DNA of 64,000 nt. Origin: Synechococcus sp. AG-673-A03. GTDB lineage: Bacteria; Cyanobacteriota; Cyanobacteriia; PCC-6307; Cyanobiaceae. The notes below the pieces were generated by a model. That model was not told where the DNA came from, did no database searches, and saw nothing but the letters and a program-made list of their open reading frames with translations. Shown in pieces: positions 48,348 through 58,127 of the stretch. Made by a program: the position numbers and the translations under genes. How positions within the stretch are numbered: the first letter of the stretch is position 1; each line of letters begins with the position of its first letter. Location of the stretch: positions 1 through 64,000 of the forward strand of contig QCTE01000004.1 of NCBI GenBank assembly GCA_003211275.1. Direction: 5' to 3'.

Positions 48348-49121
48348 ATGCCAGCGACTGACAAAGGCTGGTTTGATTCTGTGGCGATTGACTACGCGCG
48401 CTGCAGGCCCCGCTACCCGGATGCCTTTTTCGCCTGGATGGCCGACCAGGCCAGCGCCCTGAATTGTTGTTGGGATGCAGCCTGCGGGAATGGCCAGGCC
48501 TCCATCGGGCTGAGCCGCTGGTTTGACCAAGTTGAAGCCACAGACCTCAGTCCCGAGCAGATTGCGGCAGCAGAACCGCACCCCCGAATTCACTACCGAC
48601 AGGGAGCAGCGGAACAATCCCATTTAGGCAGCAACAGCGTGGATGCCGTGCTGATTGCTGCCGCCATTCACTGGCTGGATGTGGAGCGCTTCAATCGAGA
48701 AGTCCGTCGAGTGCTGCGACCGGGGGGGCTCTTGGTCTGGCTGGGCTATGAACCCATCCAGGGAGCACCAGAGGAGTTACAAACCTGGCTGAACAAGCTG
48801 TATCACGAGCGACTCAAACCGTTATGGCCACCTGAACGCATCCATGTCGACACCTGCTATGCCGATCTGAAGTTCCCGGTCTGCGATCAACCGCTGCCCC
48901 AGGGATTGAAGATCATCGAGCACTGGACCCAGAACGACCTTCTTGGCTTTATCTGCACCTGGTCAGCACTCAGACAGGCAAGCCAGCAGGTTGATGGCAA
49001 TGACCAGGCACGGTTCTTGATCAACAAACTGTCTGATGAGCTGAACCAGGTCTGGCCTCAGAATTCAGATCAACTGACACTGCATTTGCCGCTGATGGGT
49101 CGCTGGGGGGTCTTGCCCTGA
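48348..49121 (+). CDS. SAM-dependent methyltransferase
   Basis: 257 residues from ATG 48348 (a GTG lies 42 nt upstream). The class I motif WDAACGNGQASIGLS binds SAM, followed by EATDLSPEQIAAA and VDAVLIAAAIHWLDVERFNREVRRVLRPGG. The pattern resembles the small-molecule UbiE/TAM-like group; the acceptor is unknown. The stop overlaps the next start as TGATG. Confidence 0.9.
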   Translation: MPATDKGWFDSVAIDYARCRPRYPDAFFAWMADQASALNCCWDAACGNGQASIGLSRWFDQVEATDLSPEQIAAAEPHPRIHYRQGAAEQSHLGSNSVDAVLIAAAIHWLDVERFNREVRRVLRPGGLLVWLGYEPIQGAPEELQTWLNKLYHERLKPLWPPERIHVDTCYADLKFPVCDQPLPQGLKIIEHWTQNDLLGFICTWSALRQASQQVDGNDQARFLINKLSDELNQVWPQNSDQLTLHLPLMGRWGVLP

Positions 49122-49720
49122 TGCAGGCCTTTGATAAGGCGAGTAAAGCCAATCTTCGAAAGGTCTTCAGAACACGAAGGCTCCTGGCGCTCGAAGCTGA
49201 ACCAACCTTGCAGGCCAGGATCAGAGATCAGGCCAGACAGGAACTCAGGCGGCGCCACCGAGATGGTGACTTGCACCAGTCAGTCGGGCTTTATTGGCCA
49301 TTGCCTGGAGAAGTGGACCTGACACCTCTGCGTCTTGAGCTTGTCAACGAACTCGGGCTAAGCACAGCGCTGCCTGCCGCTGATGGACAAGGCAACATGA
49401 CCTATCGAGCTTGGAACACAGCACCGCTGACGCAGGACGGCTGCGGGATCCCGGCTCCTTTGGACCAACCAGCCCTGAGTGCTGAACAGATTTCTCTGTT
49501 ACTGGTACCAGCCCTGGCTGTGGATCGGATGGGCATCCGACTCGGCTACGGCGGTGGCTACTACGACCGCCTTCGCTGCCTGGAACGCTGGAGAGGAGTC
49601 CCTGCACTCGTTGTGCTCCCCAGCGCCTGCGTGAGCGTTCAGGCACTGCCTTCAGACCCCTGGGACCGGCCTTTCCAGGGCTGGTTGAGCGAAAACGGTT
49701 TCCATCAGACGTTGCCCTGA
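49121..49720 (+). CDS. 5-formyltetrahydrofolate cyclo-ligase
   Basis: 199 residues. GIRLGYGGGYYDRL is the family signature near 140-153, preceded by LLLVPALAVDRMG. It converts 5-formyl-THF to methenyl-THF with ATP, returning a storage folate to the one-carbon pool that FolD (also here) uses. Translationally coupled to the methyltransferase gene. Confidence 0.95.
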   Translation: MQAFDKASKANLRKVFRTRRLLALEAEPTLQARIRDQARQELRRRHRDGDLHQSVGLYWPLPGEVDLTPLRLELVNELGLSTALPAADGQGNMTYRAWNTAPLTQDGCGIPAPLDQPALSAEQISLLLVPALAVDRMGIRLGYGGGYYDRLRCLERWRGVPALVVLPSACVSVQALPSDPWDRPFQGWLSENGFHQTLP

Positions 49721-49822
49721 ATCAAAGGAAACCTGGCTTGAGGGAATTCAGAGCCCCCTCAATCAGGACTGGTTGAGTAGCGCAATCTCCCGCACGATGG
49801 GTGCCTTAATGACAGGTGCGCC

Positions 49823-50287
49823 ATGGCCATTCCATCCCGTTTTGCACTGATGGTCACTACCGCACTGGGGCTGGCTCTCACGCAGCCCCTGCAGGCTGAA
49901 GCCCATGGAGTACAAAGCAGTCTCCGCTATCTCGACGGACAACTCGAACTCACCAGCAGCTTCTCGACCGGAGAACCCGTGGAAGGGGCAGTAGTGAGGA
50001 TCCTGAAGGCCGATGGAACACCCGGTGAGGAACTCGGACGCATCGATGCGGGAGGCAGGCTGCAGATGACCCTTCCAGACCTGGGAGATGGGCTCTTGGA
50101 CCTGCAGGTGGATGGAGGACCAGGCCACCGTGACTACCTCACCCTTCCTCTTCAACAAGGACGAGTCAACCTGGATGAAGTCGTGATCAACCCTGGTCAC
50201 CAAAGAGGGCTGGACTGGGCCTTGGCACCAGCCCTGGTTGGAGTAGTGGGACTGATGGTTAGGGTGCGCAGGCTTCGACAACGCTGA
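49823..50287 (+). CDS. secreted hypothetical protein with C-terminal membrane anchor
   Basis: 154 residues. Signal LMVTTALGLALTQPLQAEA is cut near residue 27, leaving HGVQSSLRYLDGQLELTSSF. The middle is a beta sandwich-like domain (GEPVEGAVVRILKADGTPGEELGRIDAGGRLQM), similar in outline to the carboxypeptidase-regulatory or DUF4198 domains found beside metal transporters. A C-terminal helix (ALAPALVGVVGLMVRV) anchors it. Function unknown. sufE follows 8 nt later, on the same mRNA. Confidence 0.7.
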   Translation: MAIPSRFALMVTTALGLALTQPLQAEAHGVQSSLRYLDGQLELTSSFSTGEPVEGAVVRILKADGTPGEELGRIDAGGRLQMTLPDLGDGLLDLQVDGGPGHRDYLTLPLQQGRVNLDEVVINPGHQRGLDWALAPALVGVVGLMVRVRRLRQR

Positions 50288-50294
50288 CCCAGCC

Positions 50295-50741
50295 ATGGCT
50301 GAATCAGGCAGCTCCACCACTCGCTACGGCAGCCAGGCTCTCGATCAACTCGCCGAGCGGCTGAGCAGCACATCAGATCCGCGCAAACGCTACGAATACG
50401 TTCTCTGGCTCGCCAAAAAGCTGCCTTCCATGCCGCCAGAGCTGCAAACAGAAGAGCGCAAGGTCAAGGGGTGTGTATCCCAGGTCTTTATTGCATCGGA
50501 GCTGGTAGATGGGCGCCTGAACTGGCAGGGAGATTCCGATGCCCTGATCACCAAGGGGCTGCTGGCCCTGCTGATCAAAGGACTAGGCGACCTCACCCCG
50601 GCACAGGTCGTCGCCGTTGATCCCGGTTTTATCGCCGCTACGGGCCTTCACGCCAGCCTCACACCATCCCGAGCCAACGGCTTCCTCAACATCCTGCGGA
50701 TGATGCAACAGCAAGCCAGTGCACTGAACGAATCGGGGTGA
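50295..50741 (+). CDS. sufE: cysteine desulfuration protein SufE
   Basis: 148 residues. The active-site Cys is at about C60 in the loop RKVKGCVSQVFI, and RYEYVLWLAKKLPSMPPEL is the family N-terminus. It accepts sulfur from SufS for Fe-S cluster assembly, which photosystem I and ferredoxin demand heavily. The suf core operon is not in this window. Confidence 0.94.
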   Translation: MAESGSSTTRYGSQALDQLAERLSSTSDPRKRYEYVLWLAKKLPSMPPELQTEERKVKGCVSQVFIASELVDGRLNWQGDSDALITKGLLALLIKGLGDLTPAQVVAVDPGFIAATGLHASLTPSRANGFLNILRMMQQQASALNESG

Positions 50742-50747
50742 ACAGAA

Positions 50748-50766
50748 GCAGCGGACCGACCGCTGC
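50748..50766 (+). terminator. hairpin downstream of sufE
   Basis: GCAGCGG/CCGCTGC pair exactly around ACCGA, 7 nt past the sufE stop. No T-tract follows, so termination strength is uncertain. Confidence 0.45.
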
Positions 50767-50805
50767 CTAAAGTCGACCCCTCAGCGCATCTAATGGACCC
50801 GCTCC

Positions 50806-52122
50806 ATGGCGACAAGGATCGGCATCGGCCTGCTTGGCCTCGGCACCGTCGGCGCAGGCGTGGCAAGCATCCTGAACAGTCCGGAAGGTCGCCATCCTCT
50901 GATTGCCGACCTTGAGCTGGTTCGGGTGGCGGTGCGTGACCTACAGCGCAGCCGCCCCGTCGCGATCCCCACCGATCGCCTGACCACTGACCCCAATGAG
51001 GTCGTGGACGACCCGAACGTGCACGTGGTTGTGGAGGTGATCGGCGGCATTGAGCCGGCTCGCACCCTGATCATGCGAGCCATTTCAACCGGCAAATCCG
51101 TGGTCACCGCCAACAAGGCCGTGATCGCAAGACACGGTGAGGAAATCGCAGCTGCAGCCGCTGCAGCCGGTGTCTACGTCTTAATTGAAGCGGCCGTGGG
51201 CGGTGGCATTCCGATTATCGAACCGCTCAAGCAGTCGCTCGGGAGCAATCGCATCGAGCGGGTGAGCGGCATCATCAACGGCACCACCAACTACATCCTC
51301 AGTCGGATGGCCGATGAAGGCGCTGATTATCACGCCGTTCTAAAGGAAGCCCAGGAACTGGGCTATGCGGAAGCGGATCCGGCCGCTGATGTTGACGGAC
51401 ATGACGCCGCGGACAAGATCGCGATCCTTGCCGGACTGGCCTTTGGCGGTCCGATCGAACGCAGCGCCGTTCCGACAACAGGCATCAGCAATCTGCAGGG
51501 GCGCGACGTCGACTACGCGACGCAACTGGGATACGGCGTGAAGCTGCTTGCTGTTGCAGAACGTCTGGAAAGCGATGGGGATCCCATGGGATCCCTGCCT
51601 CTGGGCGTCCGTGTCCAGCCCACGCTGGTGCCGAAGGATCACCCACTTGCCGGAGTGAGTGGCGTCAACAACGCCATCCTTGTGGAAGGCGACCCAATCG
51701 GCCGGGTGATGTTCTACGGCCCCGGTGCCGGGTCTGGGCCGACAGCCTCCGCAGTGGTTGCCGACATTCTCAATATTGCCGGCATCCGACAGCTCAACAG
51801 CAGTGATGGTGGCCTTGATCCCCTGCTCGCCGCCAGCAGCTGGCGCTCCTGCCATCTGGTGGATTCCAGCCGGATCCGACAGCGCAACTACGTGCGTTTC
51901 AACACGGAAGATGCCCCCGGCGTGATCGGCAGGATTGGCAGCTGCTTTGGCGAACAGGGCGTGTCGATCCAATCCATCGTCCAATTCGACGCCTGCGACG
52001 AAGGCGCTGAAATCGTTGTGATCACTCACGAAGTGGGCAATGGAGCGATGCAAAACGCCCTACAGGCCATTGCTTCTCTACCTGGAGTCCGCTCTCTGGC
52101 GGCCCATTTCGGCTGCTTCTGA
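50806..52122 (+). CDS. hom: homoserine dehydrogenase
   Basis: 438 residues. Oxidoreductase that reduces aspartate semialdehyde to homoserine for threonine and methionine. GIGLLGLGTVGAGVASIL opens the NADP domain, and SGIINGTTNYILSRM and LGYAEADPAADVDGHDAADK carry the catalytic Lys and Asp. A C-terminal ACT domain (residues about 355-438, NYVRFNTEDAPGVIGRIGSCF) likely senses an amino acid. Confidence 0.97.
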   Translation: MATRIGIGLLGLGTVGAGVASILNSPEGRHPLIADLELVRVAVRDLQRSRPVAIPTDRLTTDPNEVVDDPNVHVVVEVIGGIEPARTLIMRAISTGKSVVTANKAVIARHGEEIAAAAAAAGVYVLIEAAVGGGIPIIEPLKQSLGSNRIERVSGIINGTTNYILSRMADEGADYHAVLKEAQELGYAEADPAADVDGHDAADKIAILAGLAFGGPIERSAVPTTGISNLQGRDVDYATQLGYGVKLLAVAERLESDGDPMGSLPLGVRVQPTLVPKDHPLAGVSGVNNAILVEGDPIGRVMFYGPGAGSGPTASAVVADILNIAGIRQLNSSDGGLDPLLAASSWRSCHLVDSSRIRQRNYVRFNTEDAPGVIGRIGSCFGEQGVSIQSIVQFDACDEGAEIVVITHEVGNGAMQNALQAIASLPGVRSLAAHFGCF

Positions 52123-52316
52123 ATCCATTTGGAAGCCATTCGCAGATCAGTGGGTCTTCGCATCCCCTGGCGAATGCACCCCCGGATGAGGCAGAGTTGT
52201 AAGAACCATCACAGCTCCGGTTCGCATTCGCGGATTCATGCTGCAAAACGTTCATGCCGAACGATCTCTCTGTTCTTCAGGGGCAACGCTGCAATCAGTC
52301 GGAATCTCGATCCGTC

Positions 52317-52496
52317 ATGAGGCTCCATCAGGGCGACTGCATCACATTGCGGAGTGATGCCGGTCTGTTTCAGATCATCGGCATTGATGGCGATCACGAC
52401 CGCTGCTGGGTCCGACAGTGGCCCCTAAAGCCCCAGGGATCCCCTGTCTTTGAGGTTCCTCTCGACCAGATCACGCCGCCCTCTGGTCCCGATTAG
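52317..52496 (+). CDS. small hypothetical protein
   Basis: 59 residues from ATG 52317. Short beta-rich chain: LHQGDCITLRSDAGLFQIIGIDGDHDRCWVRQWPL, with a VPLDQITPP end. It resembles small SH3-like or DUF domains, but I cannot assign it. An ATG at 52254 would add an unrelated 21-residue head. It is 16 nt upstream of the ABC binding protein. Confidence 0.6.
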   Translation: MRLHQGDCITLRSDAGLFQIIGIDGDHDRCWVRQWPLKPQGSPVFEVPLDQITPPSGPD

Positions 52497-52512
52497 GACG
52501 CGGGGCTTTTGA

Positions 52513-54168
52513 ATGGCTGCGTCTGACTTCAGTGGCGTGATCGATCAATCCAGACAGTCACGCCTGGCCTCGCTGAAACGACGCTGCAAACAGATGCAGC
52601 CACTCAGCTCAGCCTTGTCACTCAGCACTGCCCTGGCTCTCTGCATCAGTCAGAGCGCCTGTCAGCCAGGCAGACGTAGTGATCGAATCACAGTGGCCAG
52701 CGCAGGCCGCATCACCTCTCTGGATCCGGCCCAGGCCAGCACGTTCGGAGCTCTGCAACTGCTCAGCGCTCTCGGAGACACTCTTTACAAGAGAACAGCG
52801 GAAGGAGAACTGAAGCCGGCTCTGGCATCAGCGCTGCCGGAGATCAGCGATGACGGCCGCACCGTGACGATCCCCCTGCGTGAGGACGTGCTCTTCCATG
52901 ACGGCACTCGCTTTGATGCAGAAGCGATGGCCTTCAGCCTGCGCCGTTTTCTAGAAATAGGAACGCTCAGTTACGTGGTCGGTGATCGCATCACCGCAGT
53001 TGAAGCCCCCGAGACCTATCAATTACGACTGCGCTTGAGCCGCCCCTCAAGCTCGCTTGAGAATCTCCTCACCGCCACCAACCTGACCCCTGTATCCCCC
53101 AGGGCTTATCAGGATCATCAGGATCGATTTCTCAACGACCGCTTCATCGGAACGGGCGCTTACAAACTGACCAGCTTCCGAGCTGTGCAGCAACGGTTGG
53201 AGCCCTTCAAGCAGTACTGGGGACCCTCGCCCAGCAACGCAGGGCTGGATCTGATCTATCTCAGCAATTCCACCGCCCTGTTCGGTGCGATGCGCAGCGG
53301 CGAAGTGGATGTTCTTCTCTCTGACTCCATCGATGAGGATCAGCGCCTGGCTCTGAATCGCATGGCCGCCAAGGGGCGTTTGCGAGAAGGGCAGGGTCCT
53401 GCCCTGGTGATCGGTTACATCACGCTGCTGAGCAACACACCGCCACTGCAGAATCCAGTCCTGCGTCAGGCCTTGGCACTGAGCATCGATCGAGACCTGA
53501 TTAACAAGAGAGTCAGCCACGGATTGCGGCCTCCGCTTTTTTCGTTGGTTCCGCCGGGACTGCCGGGCGGAGATCTCAAGCCCTGGCCACGGCACGATGC
53601 CGCCCGGGCCAGAAACCTGTTCATTCAGGCGGGGTACTGCAATGGGAAGGTTTTCAATCTGCCATTTACCTACCGGTCGAATGTGCCCGCAGACCGTCTG
53701 ATGGCACTCACCTGGCAAGCCCAAATCCAACGCGACCTGGCTGATTGCCTTTCGCTCAAACTCGACGGCGTGGAATCAACGACTGTGTATCGACAGCTGG
53801 GCGAAGGGGCTTTCCAGGCCGTGATGCTCGACTGGCGAGGCGCCTATCCCGACCCAGAGGCCTACCTGGCACCTCTGCTCAGCTGCAAGGAATCGCAGAG
53901 ATCCATTTGCAAGCGGGGGGAAGCCGCCATCAGCGGAAGTTTCTGGACAGCGCCAGGTCTGGAAACAACATTGCTGCAGTCGGACCGCAGCCGCGGTGAT
54001 GCACGACAGCGTGATCTGGAGAGCGTGGAGCAGATGGCCGCTGAAGGCGCCGCCTACATTCCGGTCTGGCTTGTGACGCCTAGGGCCTGGAGCAGTACCG
54101 CCCTGGCCACTCCGGAGTTTGACGGCAATGGTCAGGTGGTGCTGGCCCGATTGCAGGAGCAGCGCTGA
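52513..54168 (+). CDS. ABC transporter substrate-binding protein, family 5 (peptide type)
   Basis: 551 residues. A basic N-terminal region and hydrophobic core (LSSALSLSTALALCISQSAC) end in a cysteine that may be lipidated, though the -3 residue is Gln, so the lipobox is poor. The mature part follows the DppA/OppA pattern: SLDPAQASTFGALQLLSALGDTLYKR, then FHDGTRFDAEAMAFSLRRFL. It captures peptides or similar solutes in the periplasm. A start at 52594 is possible. Its stop overlaps the permease start as TGATG. Confidence 0.9.
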   Translation: MAASDFSGVIDQSRQSRLASLKRRCKQMQPLSSALSLSTALALCISQSACQPGRRSDRITVASAGRITSLDPAQASTFGALQLLSALGDTLYKRTAEGELKPALASALPEISDDGRTVTIPLREDVLFHDGTRFDAEAMAFSLRRFLEIGTLSYVVGDRITAVEAPETYQLRLRLSRPSSSLENLLTATNLTPVSPRAYQDHQDRFLNDRFIGTGAYKLTSFRAVQQRLEPFKQYWGPSPSNAGLDLIYLSNSTALFGAMRSGEVDVLLSDSIDEDQRLALNRMAAKGRLREGQGPALVIGYITLLSNTPPLQNPVLRQALALSIDRDLINKRVSHGLRPPLFSLVPPGLPGGDLKPWPRHDAARARNLFIQAGYCNGKVFNLPFTYRSNVPADRLMALTWQAQIQRDLADCLSLKLDGVESTTVYRQLGEGAFQAVMLDWRGAYPDPEAYLAPLLSCKESQRSICKRGEAAISGSFWTAPGLETTLLQSDRSRGDARQRDLESVEQMAAEGAAYIPVWLVTPRAWSSTALATPEFDGNGQVVLARLQEQR

Positions 54169-55187
54169 TGGGACGAAGTCGAGAGCTGCTTCGCTACACG
54201 GGGACAAGGCTGGCCCTAGCTCCAGTGATGCTCTGGCTGATCGCGACGCTGGTGTTTCTGTTGCTGCGGGTTGCGCCTGGCGACCCAGTGGACGCAGTGC
54301 TCGGGAGCCGCGCTCCTGAAGCAGCCAAAGCCGCACTCAGAGCGCGTTTGGGGTTGGATCAATCCCTGGGGCAGCAATATCTGGATTTTCTCGGCGGGCT
54401 GCTGCATGGCGACCTTGGCCAGGCGCTGATCAATCAGGAGCCGGTCAGTCAAATCATCCGAGAGGCGCTTCCGGCAAGCCTGGAATTGAGCGTGACCGCC
54501 CTGCTGCTGGCAGCCGTGACTGGACTGGCGGTTGGTTTCACAGCGATTGCCCGTGCCGAGGGCAAGATTGATCTGGCAGGACGCTTTTACGGCATCGGCA
54601 CCTACGCCTTACCTCCCTTCTGGGTGGCCATGCTGGCCCAGCTTCTGTTTGCCGTCACCCTGGGATGGCTGCCTGTTGGAGGTCGTTTTCCCCCAGGCAT
54701 GATTGCGCCTGATGGCAGCGGCTTTCTGATTGCCGACAGTGTGATCAGCGCTAACTGGGCAGCACTGCAGGGTGCTCTGCGCCACTTGGTGCTGCCGGCA
54801 TGCACACTCGGATTGCTGTTGAGCGGCGTCTTCACCAATGCCCTGCGCCTGAACCTGAATCGCAGTCTTCGCTCGGATTATGTGGAGGCGGCCCGAAGCA
54901 GAGGACTGAGCGAAACCCAGGTGATTCTTCGACATGCCCTGCCTAATGCACTTCTGCCAGTGCTGACCATTGCCGGAATCACCGTCGCCTCGTTGATTGG
55001 CGGTGCATTGCTGATTGAGGTGACCTTTTCCTGGCCGGGCATTGCACTGCGCCTGCAGGAAAGCATCAACCAGCGCGACTATCCAGTGGTGCAAGGCATT
55101 GTGGTGGTGATCGCCGCTTTGGTGGTGCTCGTCAGTGTGGCTGTGGATCTCCTCGTCGCCTTTCTGGATCCAAGGGTCCGTTACTGA
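54168..55187 (+). CDS. ABC transporter permease, DppB type
   Basis: 339 residues. First helix LMWLIATLVFLLLRVAPGDPVDAVLG is the DppB/OppB opening, six helices follow, and EAARSRGLSETQVILRHALPNALLPVLT is the EAA loop that docks the ATPase. A DppB-type permease usually works with a DppC-type partner and two ATPases, but none follows. The module may rely on components elsewhere or be a remnant. Coupled to the binding protein by TGATG. Confidence 0.93.
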   Translation: MGRSRELLRYTGTRLALAPVMLWLIATLVFLLLRVAPGDPVDAVLGSRAPEAAKAALRARLGLDQSLGQQYLDFLGGLLHGDLGQALINQEPVSQIIREALPASLELSVTALLLAAVTGLAVGFTAIARAEGKIDLAGRFYGIGTYALPPFWVAMLAQLLFAVTLGWLPVGGRFPPGMIAPDGSGFLIADSVISANWAALQGALRHLVLPACTLGLLLSGVFTNALRLNLNRSLRSDYVEAARSRGLSETQVILRHALPNALLPVLTIAGITVASLIGGALLIEVTFSWPGIALRLQESINQRDYPVVQGIVVVIAALVVLVSVAVDLLVAFLDPRVRY

Positions 55188-55218
55188 ACGGCACCGTTGA
55201 GGGCATCTCCAGGCCGCT

Positions 55219-56883
55219 TCAATCCAGGAAACGCTCTGCACCACTCTGATTCAGACGGTGCACATGCAGATCCCCCACCTGCAGGTGTTCAACACCACCC
55301 TGCACGGCTCCGGACACACGACCAAGCTCTAGATCAAGAAGAAAGCGCACGATTTCTCTCTCCAGCTGGGCCTGAACCCGCAGAGGCTGAACCCCAACAA
55401 ACTCTTCGCCGAGTTGGAACACATCCTCACCCTGACTACCACCGCTCTGCCCCTCCACGCGCACAGGGGAGAAATGGCTGGCGCCTTCAACCAACACAGC
55501 ACGGGTTGCAGGATTGGCGGGCAATGACCTGAGCAGGCCCAACTGCTCACTCAGTGGAGGGGTGATCAGATCAAGAGTTCCGCCGCTCAGAAAGACAGCA
55601 ACATCCCCAGGCAGGGGAATCCTCCGAGGCCAGAGCAGGCTGCCGAAACTGTTCAGGCCCACCACAGCAGCCAGCTGCTTGGGTGGACGCACGGCGGGCA
55701 GAGGCACCTCCTCGATCTGACACTGAAGAAGTCGCGACAGGTTGCTAATCGGAAGGGCATCAAGATCCTGGCCGCAACGACGACCAAGGCCCGTCTCAGG
55801 CCCGGCACCTGCTGCGAGCAGAGCCGTGAGTGCTCCAAGAGAATGACCACCCAGCACCAGTCGGGTGCCAGGAAGCTTGAAAACACCTCTCTGGCGTGCA
55901 TCCAGCACCGCATCCAGATCTCTCAGGCGATCGGGCAACACCTCAGCACCTGGCGGCGGACGCCGCCCCTCCAGCAGGGCCTGCACGGCAAGCGCATCAC
56001 TGCCTGGATGTTCAAGCACAAGAACCGGCCATCCCTGCCGACTGAGGGCTCGTCCAAGCCAGCGGAAATGATCCGGGCTACCCCCCAGACCTGGCATCAG
56101 CACGAGCCAATGTCTGCGCTCGCGACCGTCTGCACTCAGCGGGCGCCACAGCTGAATCTGCAGCGGCTGAGCCCGATGCTCCACCGGCAAGGTCAATCGC
56201 TGAAGCGCGCGATCAGAGGCGCTCTCAGCCTGATCAACAGGATCCATCCTCTGAGTCAGAGACGAGACCGGGAGTTGGTTGAGGGTTTTGACCAGAGCCT
56301 GCTGCCGTTGCAACTGACGCCTCCAGCTGCTGGCGACAGGGAGTAGGGCATCGAGATCGAGGCGAACACGCTTCGCTGGCAGTGCCTCAAGCAGATCGAG
56401 AGTCGTGACCTGTGCGCGCTTGTCGAGGAGCGACTCGAGCGTCACCTGAACGGTTTGGCCTGTTGCATCGTCGTCAACCAGCACCAGGTCACTGACCTGA
56501 TCAAGCAAACGCCGACCTGCCCAGCTGTTGAGAATCTGGCGGGCCATGCTGCGGTCATTGATCAGCGGGGCCTTGAGCAGATCAATCACTCCCTGACGAC
56601 TGTCTTCCTCAAGCAAATTCAGCCACACACTCAGCTCCGAGGAGCCGCGTTCTTCACCACGCAGCCATCCCCCCAGATCGTTGATCGAAAAGGGCAGATC
56701 CATCCCATCCAGACGAACGACCAACTCGGAGGCTGTACGAGCAGGTCGCGGTGACAGGGCACCGAGCATCAGACTGCACACCAGTCCTACGGCAAACCGT
56801 TGTCCTGTTGAGCGTCTTCGCAAGGCCAAGGCCCGTTCATTGGTGGAACCAGTTTCCCGCACCTTTGCAGGAAGTGGCTTCAA
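55219..56883 (-). CDS. DUF1400 plus alpha/beta hydrolase, secreted
   Basis: 554 residues as TTG-initiated; another TTG at 56823 gives a better signal (RRRSTGQRFAVGLVCSLMLGALSPRPARTA). The DUF1400-like helical region covers about residues 55-185. A hydrolase core follows: the nucleophile elbow LGGHSLGAL, the acid in SGGTLDLITPP and the His in EGASHFSPV. This resembles cyanobacterial chlorophyllase- or esterase-like dienelactone hydrolases. The substrate is unknown. The start overlaps or abuts the divergent MFS gene. Confidence 0.83.
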   Translation of the reverse strand: MKPLPAKVRETGSTNERALALRRRSTGQRFAVGLVCSLMLGALSPRPARTASELVVRLDGMDLPFSINDLGGWLRGEERGSSELSVWLNLLEEDSRQGVIDLLKAPLINDRSMARQILNSWAGRRLLDQVSDLVLVDDDATGQTVQVTLESLLDKRAQVTTLDLLEALPAKRVRLDLDALLPVASSWRRQLQRQQALVKTLNQLPVSSLTQRMDPVDQAESASDRALQRLTLPVEHRAQPLQIQLWRPLSADGRERRHWLVLMPGLGGSPDHFRWLGRALSRQGWPVLVLEHPGSDALAVQALLEGRRPPPGAEVLPDRLRDLDAVLDARQRGVFKLPGTRLVLGGHSLGALTALLAAGAGPETGLGRRCGQDLDALPISNLSRLLQCQIEEVPLPAVRPPKQLAAVVGLNSFGSLLWPRRIPLPGDVAVFLSGGTLDLITPPLSEQLGLLRSLPANPATRAVLVEGASHFSPVRVEGQSGGSQGEDVFQLGEEFVGVQPLRVQAQLEREIVRFLLDLELGRVSGAVQGGVEHLQVGDLHVHRLNQSGAERFLD

Positions 56884-58127
56884 TCAGGCTCCTGGCTTCG
56901 CTGGGAGCGGGTGGGGTCATCTATATGACGCCCATCGTGTTCCACCAGGCCAGCTTCACGGCGACTCAGGTTGGTCAGGGTCTGGCAGCTGCCGCACTGA
57001 TCGGAACGGCTGCCCGTCTGCTCAGCGGTGTCTTACTGGATCGGGGCCTTTGCTGCTCCTGGCCGGTGCGTGCTGCGGCAGTGCTGGCCTTCATCGCCGA
57101 TTTCATCCTGCTGCAAGCGCAAGGTTTTGGTGGTTACCTCACAGGACAACTGCTGATCGGTCTAGCCGCAGGGCTTTATTTCCCGGCAATTGAGCTTGCG
57201 GTGCCACTCAGCTGTGCCGGCTTCAAGTCCAGCCGGGGTTATGCACTCGCTCGCAGCGCTGATGCACTGGGTGTTGCCTTGGGCGCACTGATCGGCGCGG
57301 TTGTCACAGCTCTCGGCCTGATCCGTACGGTTTATCTGGTGGAAGCGGCGGCCGTGGTGGTGATGTTGCTGGTGCTGAGCTGGCGACCTCTGCCGGATGG
57401 GCGCGCTGCCCTGTTGCATCTCGACGACGTTGATCAAGAACAATCCACGGCCAAGCCTCCTTCGGCCGATGGATGGCGCTGGTTGACTCCGCTGCTGCCG
57501 GTGCTGGCCATCAGCATCGTTGCCACAGGAATGATTGCTCTGAGGCAGAGCGCCCTGCCTCTGGATCTGGTGCGTGGAGGCCTCTCGCGGCCAGCAGTGA
57601 GCGAAGCGGGCAGCGGTGCACTGATCGCGCTGCAGTTAGCTCTATTAGTTGTTTTGCAGTGGCCTGTGGGCAACTGGGTGGCGAAGCGCAGCCTCCGTTT
57701 TGGATTGGGGACTGGACTGGTTGGCTTCGTGATCGGCTGCCTGCTTCTGGCGAGCTCGGCGTTCTGGAGCGGTGGAATGGTCCTGATCTCACTGGCCATG
57801 GTGCCCCTGGCCTTCGGAGAAGCGGCGTTTCTTCCCAGTGCTGCCGAAGCCATGGTGGAAGAGACCCCTCTGAAACACAGGGGCCTGTCCATGGCGCTGT
57901 TCTCCCAATGTTTCGCCATCAGTGCCACCGGTGCACCCTTGCTGGCCGGAACCTTGCTTGACCAGCAGGGTCATGGCGTGCAGCTCTGGTTACTGATGGC
58001 CGTCATCTGCCTGGCTGTGATGCCGCTGCTCAAAACCGTGCGACCTCGCTATACAGCAGGTCTAGATGGAACCCCACTGGAGAACGACGAGGATGTCCCG
58101 AGCCCGCGAATTGCTTCGCTCCGTTAA
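56874..58127 (+). CDS. MFS transporter
   Basis: 417 residues from GTG 56874, 12 hydrophobic helices beginning IRLLASLGAGGVIYMTPIVFH. The motif A-like loop LIGTAARLLSGVLLDRGLCC lies between helices 2 and 3. The longer frame starting at 56751 would overlap the divergent hydrolase by over 130 nt and carries no helix, so I reject it; TTG 56865 is another option. Substrate unknown. The end overlaps the Coq4 gene by 35 nt. Confidence 0.85.
   Translation: MASIRLLASLGAGGVIYMTPIVFHQASFTATQVGQGLAAAALIGTAARLLSGVLLDRGLCCSWPVRAAAVLAFIADFILLQAQGFGGYLTGQLLIGLAAGLYFPAIELAVPLSCAGFKSSRGYALARSADALGVALGALIGAVVTALGLIRTVYLVEAAAVVVMLLVLSWRPLPDGRAALLHLDDVDQEQSTAKPPSADGWRWLTPLLPVLAISIVATGMIALRQSALPLDLVRGGLSRPAVSEAGSGALIALQLALLVVLQWPVGNWVAKRSLRFGLGTGLVGFVIGCLLLASSAFWSGGMVLISLAMVPLAFGEAAFLPSAAEAMVEETPLKHRGLSMALFSQCFAISATGAPLLAGTLLDQQGHGVQLWLLMAVICLAVMPLLKTVRPRYTAGLDGTPLENDEDVPSPRIASLR

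Noticed and set aside
53047-53730. 227-codon minus-strand frame inside the ABC binding protein
   Set aside because: Antisense shadow; no start context and no motif.
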